Part shown: piece by piece, positions 54,545 to 60,747 of the stretch
How the letters are laid out: the number at the start of each line of letters is the position of its first letter
Position numbering within the stretch: the stretch's first letter is position 1
Assembly (NCBI RefSeq): GCF_900156695.1
Contig: NZ_FTOM01000003.1
Location: 242,761-306,760 of the forward strand
From: Phaeovulum vinaykumarii
Lineage (GTDB): Bacteria; Pseudomonadota; Alphaproteobacteria; Rhodobacterales; Rhodobacteraceae
Direction of reading: 5' to 3'
Length of the DNA stretch: 64,000 nt
Notes under the pieces: generated by a model
Told to the model about the DNA's origin: nothing
Seen by the model: only the letters and a program-made list of their open reading frames with translations
Databases searched by the model: none
Translations under genes and position numbers: made by a program

Positions 54545-56917
54545 ATGCCGAGCACGCTTGCCGACACCCTCATCCATGACCCCGCCGAAACCGAGGCGCT
54601 GGCCGCCTGGTGCGAGGATCTGCTGATCACCTCGGAGGACCGCTTCGAGGCCGGACGCCGGATCGCGCGGCAGCTGGGCGCCCATGTCGATGGCGACCGG
54701 GTGCGCTTTGGCTTCTGGACGCCCGAGCTTCTGGACTGGAAGGTGGCCGAGGCCGACGTTTTCCTGGAAATCCTGCGCCCGCGCAGCCCGCTTGACCCCA
54801 CCGTGGCGCATGCCGAGCTGGACTTCGACCGCGCGCTCCTGCCCGTCCGGCGCTGCGAGGCCTTCACCTTCACGGTGGTTTGGGGCCCGATCGCGGGCCG
54901 GCGCGAACAGGGCGGCGATTTCTACGCGCTGGTCTGGCGCGACAGCGACGGCCAGATGCACCGCATCCTGGACCCTCTGGCGATGTCGCTGCCCTATGGC
55001 GCCTTTGCGCCCGCGGAACTCTATGATGCCGCGGCCATGCAGGCCACGCGCCGCGACAAGGGCTATTTCCGGGCTCTGAGGGGCGAAAGCCCCCACAAGT
55101 TCGGCCCGCCCACCAGCATCTTGCAATTGCATGTGCCCACCGCCACGGCGGGCGGCACGCTGGCCAGCCTGACCCGCCATATCGAGCGCATCGCCGAACG
55201 CGTGGCCCAGAACCTGCCGCTCGAACCGGCGGATGAGCTGTTCATGGGCTATGACGCGGTCCAGCCGCTGCCGGTCGAACCCACCACCGTCTACGAGGCC
55301 GGCCCCGCCTTCTGGCACGACGAGGTTCGGGAAGACGGCGGGCTGCGCGTATCGCTGATGCGGCCCAACACCACCAATTGGGGCTATGATGTAGTGATCG
55401 CGGGCATGGCGACGGTGAACCCGGTGCTGCTGGAAACCGCCCGCCCCGACGAGCTGGTGGACCTGGCCGCGGCGCTGCACAATTTTCCCGGCAAGCCCAA
55501 GATGCTGATCCTGGATCTGGTCTTCGGCCATGCCGACAATCAGGGGCTGGGGGCGCTGAACCGCCATTACTTCGCCGGGCCCAACATGTATGGCCAGAAC
55601 ATCGACTATCGCAATCCCTTCGTTCGGGCGATCTTGCTGGAAATGCAGCGCCGCAAGGTGGATTTCGGGGCCGACGGGGTGCGGGTCGACGGCGCGCAGG
55701 ATTTCAAATGGTGGGATGGCCGCACGCAGAAATTGCACCATGACGACGCCTATCTTCAGGAAATGTCCGATATGGTGCAGACGGTTGCCGGAACCGAATA
55801 TCGCCCCTGGTTCGTTTTCGAGGATGGCCGCCCCTGGCCCGAAGAAGACTGGGAGCTGAGTTCCACCTATCGCGCGGTCATCGACAGCCAGCGCGACGAT
55901 GACGTGTTCCAATGGGGCCCGCTGACATTCGCCCATAACACGCCCTTCATCTATACCTTCTGGCTGTCAAAATATTGGCGCATCAGGGAAATCCTCGCTC
56001 ATGGCCAGAATTGGATCTCGGGCACCGCCAACCATGACACCTTGCGCCGTGGCACCCAGGTCAGCCCGCGCCTGAACATCAATACGCGCCTTGGCGACAC
56101 CAAGATGGAAATCCTGGACAAGGCCTATGACAATCCCGCCGTCGCGCTTCTGACCTATGCCGTCTTTCCCGGCGTGCCGATGGATTTCCTGAATGCGGTG
56201 GCGCGCGCAAGCTGGGGGTTCATCCGCAATCAGGACGACCGTTACGGCGTCAAGGTCGTGGCCGAAGAGGCGATCAGCCTGAAATGGCAGGTCGACGAAT
56301 ATGCCTATTCGATGCCGGGAAATTTTCGCCACCTCAAGGCGCTGGGGTTCGAGACGCGCGACGATCTGGCCCGCTTTCTCGATTTCCTGCCCGCACTGGT
56401 CGATGTGACGGAATACGACCTGAACACCATTGCCACCCTGCTCAATGCGGTCGAGCCGCCCCTTGCGGGTCCGCCCAGCTATAGCGTCGGGGGTCTCAAG
56501 GCCATTGCGCGGGCCTGGATGGACGATATGCATGAATATTGCAATCTTGCGCATTCGCTGTCCTCGCTCGACCCGCATCAGACCGGGTTCATGCGTGGCT
56601 TGCGCGACTTTCGCGCCGCCAATCCCTGGCTGCGTGGCAATTTCGGCGCGAATGACAGCTTCCGCTATCTCGAACCGATCGACGGGCGCACCGTCTTTGT
56701 CGCGCAGCGGTGCGGGCCGTCCGGCCAGGGGGTCTTTGCGATCTGCCATATGGAGGGCGGCCCGACCGACGAGATCATGCCGCTGGGGTTGCTGCCCGAG
56801 ACCGAACGTGCCGCCCCCTGGCGCCTGGCCCTGCGCAGCCCCGGCATCGGCAGCGACTACACCGGCGGCCCCATCAGCCTGAAGGATTCGATGGGCCTTC
56901 TCTTCGTGCGGGACTGA
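54545..56917 (+). CDS. gghA: Glucosylglycerol hydrolase
   Basis: A GH13-related hydrolase of the GghA type, which in Synechocystis splits glucosylglycerol to glucose and glycerol during hypo-osmotic adjustment. 790 residues from MPSTLADTLIHDPAETEALAAW; AAAGGATC upstream. Catalytic-barrel marks: LRVSLMRPNTTNWGYDVVIAGMATVNPVLL, FGHADNQG, nucleophile region GADGVRVDGAQDFKWWDGRTQKLHHDD, WFVFEDGRPWPEEDWE, GTANHDTLRRGTQ, AVFPGVPMDFLNA. The C-terminus ISLKDSMGLLFVRD looks complete. It closes the glucosylglycerol cluster and converges on the phage genes, whose last stop is 19 bp away. Confidence 0.9.
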   Translation: MPSTLADTLIHDPAETEALAAWCEDLLITSEDRFEAGRRIARQLGAHVDGDRVRFGFWTPELLDWKVAEADVFLEILRPRSPLDPTVAHAELDFDRALLPVRRCEAFTFTVVWGPIAGRREQGGDFYALVWRDSDGQMHRILDPLAMSLPYGAFAPAELYDAAAMQATRRDKGYFRALRGESPHKFGPPTSILQLHVPTATAGGTLASLTRHIERIAERVAQNLPLEPADELFMGYDAVQPLPVEPTTVYEAGPAFWHDEVREDGGLRVSLMRPNTTNWGYDVVIAGMATVNPVLLETARPDELVDLAAALHNFPGKPKMLILDLVFGHADNQGLGALNRHYFAGPNMYGQNIDYRNPFVRAILLEMQRRKVDFGADGVRVDGAQDFKWWDGRTQKLHHDDAYLQEMSDMVQTVAGTEYRPWFVFEDGRPWPEEDWELSSTYRAVIDSQRDDDVFQWGPLTFAHNTPFIYTFWLSKYWRIREILAHGQNWISGTANHDTLRRGTQVSPRLNINTRLGDTKMEILDKAYDNPAVALLTYAVFPGVPMDFLNAVARASWGFIRNQDDRYGVKVVAEEAISLKWQVDEYAYSMPGNFRHLKALGFETRDDLARFLDFLPALVDVTEYDLNTIATLLNAVEPPLAGPPSYSVGGLKAIARAWMDDMHEYCNLAHSLSSLDPHQTGFMRGLRDFRAANPWLRGNFGANDSFRYLEPIDGRTVFVAQRCGPSGQGVFAICHMEGGPTDEIMPLGLLPETERAAPWRLALRSPGIGSDYTGGPISLKDSMGLLFVRD

Positions 56918-56936
56918 TGCCCCCGCGGCGTTTGGA

Positions 56937-57410
56937 TCATGCGATCAACGCGTCTCGCTTGCCGAAAAACACCGCAACCCATTTTCCGAACAGGAAGGCG
57001 AAGGCGAGCTTGCGCGCCCAAGATGGCGTGAGCGGTTCCTCGATCACGCCGAGCCGCTCATAGGCATGGAGGAAGCTGTCGGGCCCGGTCTGGATCCCGA
57101 CATGCTTGGCGATGGCGCGCGGCTTCATGCGGAACAGGACCAGCGCGCCGGGACAAGCCTCGGCGGGCGGCATCTCGATCATCATCCGCCGGGCGCCGTC
57201 GGCCAGAACCTCGCGCGGCCCTGTCTCGCCCCAGTCGCGGCTGTAGGGCGGGATCGAGAAGGGTTCAGGGCCGACGACCTCGCGCCAGACGCCCCGCGCC
57301 AACCCAAGGCAGTCGCAGCCGACACCGCGCAGGCTGGCTTGGTCGTGATACGGCGTGCCGAGCCAGGACCGCGCGATGGCGATGACTCGGTTGGGATCGG
57401 CGGAGATCAC
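56937..57410 (-). CDS. Phage tail-tip NlpC/P60 peptidase (GTA gp14-like)
   Basis: 157 residues: VIAIARSWLGTPYHDQASLRGVGCDCLGLARGVWRE has the NlpC/P60 active-site Cys (DCLGL), and CPGALVLFRMKPRAIAKHVGIQTG carries the His. In the gene transfer agent the homologue is a tail-tip cell-wall peptidase. The C-terminus is intact. Coupled to the gp13-like gene by a 4-bp overlap. Confidence 0.9.
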   Translation of the reverse strand: MISADPNRVIAIARSWLGTPYHDQASLRGVGCDCLGLARGVWREVVGPEPFSIPPYSRDWGETGPREVLADGARRMMIEMPPAEACPGALVLFRMKPRAIAKHVGIQTGPDSFLHAYERLGVIEEPLTPSWARKLAFAFLFGKWVAVFFGKRDALIA

Positions 57411-58291
57411 AGCACAGACCCCTCGTGCCCGCCGTCCTTCGTCGCGTAGCGCAGGATCGTGTCCTGGCCCGGGATGTGCGGGAAGCCGCGGAAGTTGGCC
57501 GTGTTGGCGAACTTCGACCCGCAGGTCTCGATCCGCTTGTCGCAGCCCGAACGGATCGTGAAGCCGTCACCCTCGGCGATGGGGCGTATCGGTGCCTCGA
57601 GCAGGGTCAGCACCGCGATGCCGTCCGTCACGTCGTGGCCCAGCACCTCGGCCCGACGCCCCGCGTTCGCGCCGTTGGTCCATTCGAGTGTGCCGAAAGT
57701 GAACCAGCCGGCCTCGAACCCGCCGAGCCCCGAGGTGGTGAACGCTCGGTCGCGCAGGAGATCGATGACGGCGCCCGTGCCCTTGAAGGCGGGGTCCTCC
57801 AGATCGACGGCACAGCGCGCATCGCCGAGCGCGGCATCGCAGGTCGCCTGGAAGGTCCGCCCGACCGTCTGACCGAGCACATGCGCGAGCGAGCGCACCT
57901 CGGCCACGAAGGCCAGCCGCCCGCGCCGGATCTGGCCGATGGCGCCGCGCCGCATCAGTACGCGCTGGCTCGTATGGGCCCAGTTCACCCGCCAGACCTC
58001 GACCTCGGCGTTGTCCCAGCGGCCGTCGAGGATGTCGGTCTCGGTGATCCGGTCGGAGGTCAGCACCCCCTCGGCGTCCTGCGCATCGACCGACAGGTCC
58101 GAGCCGGAGCGGACCTCGGAGGCCGTCAGCCCGCTCTCGGGCTCGAAGTCGGTGCCGTCGAAGCTGAGCGTCCGGTCGTGGTCGGTGAAGCCAAAAGTGA
58201 CACCATCGGCGCGCGTGATCCGCCAGCACCAGGCGAGCGTGGTCGTGCCGTCGTCGAGATGGACCTGCAGGCTGGGGTCGAGCGACTTCAT
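57407..58291 (-). CDS. Phage tail hub protein, DUF2163 (GTA gp13-like)
   Basis: 294 residues of the DUF2163/BR0599 family: MKSLDPSLQVHLDDGTTTLAWCWRITRADGVTFGFTDHDRTLSFDG, FEPESGLTASEV, and a C-terminal four-cysteine region (TCDAALGDARCAVDL ... GCDKRIETCGSKFANTANFRGFPHIPG). The GTA homologue is the tail hub and, from memory, holds an iron-sulfur cluster through such cysteines. Its start overlaps the o-spanin stop by 4 bp. Confidence 0.92.
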   Translation of the reverse strand: MKSLDPSLQVHLDDGTTTLAWCWRITRADGVTFGFTDHDRTLSFDGTDFEPESGLTASEVRSGSDLSVDAQDAEGVLTSDRITETDILDGRWDNAEVEVWRVNWAHTSQRVLMRRGAIGQIRRGRLAFVAEVRSLAHVLGQTVGRTFQATCDAALGDARCAVDLEDPAFKGTGAVIDLLRDRAFTTSGLGGFEAGWFTFGTLEWTNGANAGRRAEVLGHDVTDGIAVLTLLEAPIRPIAEGDGFTIRSGCDKRIETCGSKFANTANFRGFPHIPGQDTILRYATKDGGHEGSVL

Positions 58292-58530
58292 CGGCAGGTT
58301 CCCGTCATGCGGTCGTCGAGATCGGCGATCCAGTCGGCCCAGTCCGGCGGCACGGCGTCGACCGTCTCGGCGGGTGGTCGGGCTAACCGCGCGTCGGCGT
58401 AGGAGGCGCAGCCGGCATCACCACCGCCCATCGTTGCGGCGCAGCCGGTCAGCAGGATCGCCAGACCCGCGGCCGTCGCGAACCGCGTCGCGTCCGCGCT
58501 CCAAGCGCTTGTTCTTGTCTTCCGTCGCAT
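58288..58530 (-). CDS. Rz1-like outer-membrane spanin lipoprotein
   Basis: 80 residues with a lipoprotein signal peptide (TAAGLAILLTGCAATMGGG; lipobox LTGC). It overlaps the upstream i-spanin candidate by 113 bp in another frame, the classic Rz/Rz1 arrangement. Role: fusing inner and outer membranes in the last step of host lysis. Assignment rests on architecture, not homology. Confidence 0.65.
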   Translation of the reverse strand: MRRKTRTSAWSADATRFATAAGLAILLTGCAATMGGGDAGCASYADARLARPPAETVDAVPPDWADWIADLDDRMTGTCR

Positions 58531-58648
58531 CGCGTTCTGCCTCCCGTTTGCCCGCGCGCTTCCCCTCCGCGCGGCCCCAGAGTCGGCCGAGCACCACGCC
58601 CCCGACCGCGCCCAAGGCCGCGACCAGCCAGATCAGAAGATCAGCCAT
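58418..58648 (-). CDS. Rz-like inner-membrane spanin candidate
   Basis: 76 residues from MADLLIWLVAALGAVGGVVLGRLWGRAEGKRAGKREAERD: one N-terminal membrane helix and a highly charged, helical periplasmic part (EDKNKRLERGRDAVRDGRGSGD). This is the layout of an i-spanin. Its C-terminal third is overlapped by the lipoprotein gene in another frame, and its start overlaps the 33-residue gene upstream (ATGGCTGA). Confidence 0.6.
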   Translation of the reverse strand: MADLLIWLVAALGAVGGVVLGRLWGRAEGKRAGKREAERDATEDKNKRLERGRDAVRDGRGSGDPADRLRRNDGRW

Positions 58649-58742
58649 CGTCCCGCTCCCCGCGCGCAGCGGCGACGCAGAGGGCTGCGACGAAGACGCC
58701 GAGGCAGCCGCCCACGACCAGACCGACGAGAAACTCAAGCAT
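58641..58742 (-). CDS. 33-residue membrane peptide in the lysis cassette
   Basis: MLEFLVGLVVGGCLGVFVAALCVAAARGERDDG: one membrane helix and a charged end, similar in layout to DUF3789-type phage peptides. It starts inside the end of the upstream gene and its stop overlaps the next start (ATGGCTGA), which supports translation. Confidence 0.5.
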   Translation of the reverse strand: MLEFLVGLVVGGCLGVFVAALCVAAARGERDDG

Positions 58743-58965
58743 CGCCGCGGAACCCGCGCTCAATCCGGTCGCGCAGACCGATCAGGCCCAGACCGAGGAA
58801 CATGAGCCCCGCGGGCGAGGCATCGCCCGAGCCGGCAAGCAGCGCGACGAGGCGGGAGAGTTCCGCGAGCGGCCCGGTGGCTGGCAGCGCAAGAGACGTG
58901 ATGCCGGTGAGCATGGCGAGAAGTCCCGCCCACCAGGTGAGCGAGTTGGGTCGGACGTAGCGCAT
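58735..58965 (-). CDS. Two-helix membrane protein in the lysis cassette
   Basis: 76 residues: MRYVRPNSLTWWAGLLAMLTGITSLALP... SPAGLMFLGLGLIGLRDRIERGFRGDA, with two hydrophobic helices. It begins 5 bp after the lysozyme stop and overlaps the 33-residue gene. It may be a holin or antiholin; not assigned. Confidence 0.6.
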   Translation of the reverse strand: MRYVRPNSLTWWAGLLAMLTGITSLALPATGPLAELSRLVALLAGSGDASPAGLMFLGLGLIGLRDRIERGFRGDA

Positions 58966-58970
58966 GGGGA

Positions 58971-59642
58971 TCAGGCCTTCCGTATCAGGGCGGAGAGGAA
59001 AGCGGCCAGCCGGGCGAACCAGCCGGTCGGCGCGGTGGGTGAAGGGGCGAGGACCGGAGGCGTCGGCGACGGCCCGCGAGCCAACGCCAGAGCCTCATCC
59101 TCGGTCAGGCGACGGATCGGCCGCGAAAAGTCCACGCGGCCTGTGCGGTCCACGGACCAGACAGGGATCGTGCCTCCGGGATAGCGACCATGGCGGAACA
59201 GGTCGCGCTCCGCCTCCCGGCGCGGAATGATCGATGCCGGTCGCCGCCAGTTGAGAAACGCGTCGGCGGCCGCAACGCGATTGCCGGCATTGAGGTGCCG
59301 GGTCAGTGCAGCCTTGGCGATGCCGCCGGTGTTGTAGTGGAAGCTGACCAGCGCATCGAACTCGTGCGGCGCCAGAGGCACTTTCACGGCCCACAGGACG
59401 GCGGCTTCGTAAGCAGCGAGGTCGGCGCGGAAGACCCGGAACGCTTCTCGGATCCCGGCGTCCAGATCAGCGGGCATGCCACGCGTCATGGTGGCCGGAT
59501 CGGGCGGCCCGGCCGCGGCCGTGTGGCCGATGCCGAAGGTCCAGACCTGTTTCACATCCCTGTAGGGTCCGGGCACGAGTCCTTCGTGCCGGACGAGGGC
59601 CAGCAGGCCGGGATCGGAGATTGTCTTGGCGGTCATGTGCAT
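58971..59642 (-). CDS. Phage lysozyme (glycoside hydrolase family 24 endolysin)
   Basis: 223 residues. The family catalytic triad spacing E-x8-D-x5-T is exact: Glu20 (RHEG), Asp29 (YRD), Thr35 (VWTFGIGHT). Other marks: PHEFDALVSFHYNTGG, AFLNWRRP, PRREAERDLFRHG. The C-terminus has a Pro-rich linker and a hydrophobic segment (GWFARLAAFLSALIRKA), perhaps membrane-associating. AGGTGATCCC precedes the ATG. Confidence 0.93.
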   Translation of the reverse strand: MHMTAKTISDPGLLALVRHEGLVPGPYRDVKQVWTFGIGHTAAAGPPDPATMTRGMPADLDAGIREAFRVFRADLAAYEAAVLWAVKVPLAPHEFDALVSFHYNTGGIAKAALTRHLNAGNRVAAADAFLNWRRPASIIPRREAERDLFRHGRYPGGTIPVWSVDRTGRVDFSRPIRRLTEDEALALARGPSPTPPVLAPSPTAPTGWFARLAAFLSALIRKA

Positions 59643-59646
59643 GGGA

Positions 59647-59778
59647 TCACCTGAGGAGCGAGAGGATCAGGATCAGCGACGCGACAGCGAGGCCGATGCG
59701 CAGACGGTGGACGAAGGCCTGGCGGGCATCAGCGGGGTCACAGCGGAGGGCGCGCGCGAGGCGAAGGAGCTCATGCAT
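59647..59778 (-). CDS. 43-residue small membrane protein before the lysozyme
   Basis: MHELLRLARALRCDPADARQAFVHRLRIGLAVASLILILSLLR: basic amphipathic start and one C-terminal membrane helix. It overlaps the stop of the holin-like gene by 8 bp and ends 5 bp before the lysozyme start, so it is part of the cassette. Too short to assign. Confidence 0.5.
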   Translation of the reverse strand: MHELLRLARALRCDPADARQAFVHRLRIGLAVASLILILSLLR

Positions 59779-60121
59779 CGCCGTCGCCTCCCTTCGCCGC
59801 GCGCAGCCGCGCCAGAACGACCTCGATGAAGGCCGGGCCGAACACGCCCACGAGATAGGCGGCCGAGCCCGCGGCCCCGCCAGCGGGGATGGCTTCTGGC
59901 GGCAGGCTGAGCCAGGTGGTCACGAGCGCCATGGACAGGCTGCCCATCCCGGCCGCGATCAGCCCGCCGAGCAGGATGTGCCGCAGCGCGTCGCGCAGCC
60001 GCATCTTGGTGGTCAGCGCGTTCGTGGCGCCGCCAAGCGCGCCCCAGACCGCGAGGATCACGGCCGTCGAGGCGCCGAGTTCCCGCAGCACCGCCGCGAG
60101 GACTCCGCTGTCTTCGTTCAT
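59771..60121 (-). CDS. Holin-like phage membrane protein
   Basis: 116 residues with three hydrophobic segments: STAVILAVWGALGGATNAL, HILLGGLIAAGMGSLSMALVTTWL and AAYLVGVFGPAFIEVVLAR. Short charged ends and the position just before the lysozyme fit a class I holin, which makes inner-membrane lesions to release the endolysin. Coupled by ATGA to the gp12-like gene. Confidence 0.65.
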   Translation of the reverse strand: MNEDSGVLAAVLRELGASTAVILAVWGALGGATNALTTKMRLRDALRHILLGGLIAAGMGSLSMALVTTWLSLPPEAIPAGGAAGSAAYLVGVFGPAFIEVVLARLRAAKGGDGDA

Positions 60122-60744
60122 CGCCGGATCTCCAGAAGCGGGATGGAGGTGATCGAGCCGAGCCGCTCGAGGTCGAGCGTCACGTCGAGCGCGTCGGTGT
60201 CGAAGCGGACCGGCACGTCGAAGGCGAAGCCCGCGGTGAGGACGGCGCCCTCGGCCGGCGCGCTGTCGAAGGTGACAAGGCCGGTGGTTGTGTCGACGGA
60301 CCAGCCGCCGAGCTGTTCCGCGCCATCGAGCGCGACGCGCACCGTGCCCGCGACCGGCTTGGTGATCGTCCGCAGCCAGGTCTGGCTGCCGGAGGCATAG
60401 TGCCTCACCAGTTGGAAGGCAGTCGTCGCGCCGTCACCGGTGCCGATCGTCTGGTCGGACGGCCCCGGCGTCTGCGACGGCAGGCAGGACTTGTGGTCGC
60501 CCCAGTCCTTGAACCGGAAGCCGTGCAGGCGGCCGTTGCGCGCCTCGTAGAAGGCGACGACCGCCGCAAGATCGTCCGCGCGGCGGATGCCGTAGGCGAC
60601 GTCGTAGCGACGACGGCTGTTCGCCCAGCTGGTGTTGCGCTCCTCGTCGCCCGAGGCCAGCTCGACGATCTGCGTGCGCCGCTCCGGTCCGCCGCGCGCG
60701 CCGCGGCTGATGTCGTCCGGAAACCGGACCTCGTGGAAGGCCAT
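60118..60744 (-). CDS. Phage distal tail protein, DUF2460 (GTA gp12-like)
   Basis: 208 residues of TIGR02217/DUF2460: MAFHEVRFPDDISRGARGGPERRTQIVELASGDEERNTSWANSRRRYDVAYGIRRADDLAAVVAFYEARNGRLHGFRFKDWGDHKS is the family signature. The rest is a beta-rich domain (AFDVPVRFDTDALDVTLDLERLGSITSIPLLEIR). It caps the tail tube end. Three bases separate it from the tape measure gene. Confidence 0.94.
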   Translation of the reverse strand: MAFHEVRFPDDISRGARGGPERRTQIVELASGDEERNTSWANSRRRYDVAYGIRRADDLAAVVAFYEARNGRLHGFRFKDWGDHKSCLPSQTPGPSDQTIGTGDGATTAFQLVRHYASGSQTWLRTITKPVAGTVRVALDGAEQLGGWSVDTTTGLVTFDSAPAEGAVLTAGFAFDVPVRFDTDALDVTLDLERLGSITSIPLLEIRR

Positions 60745-60747
60745 GGC

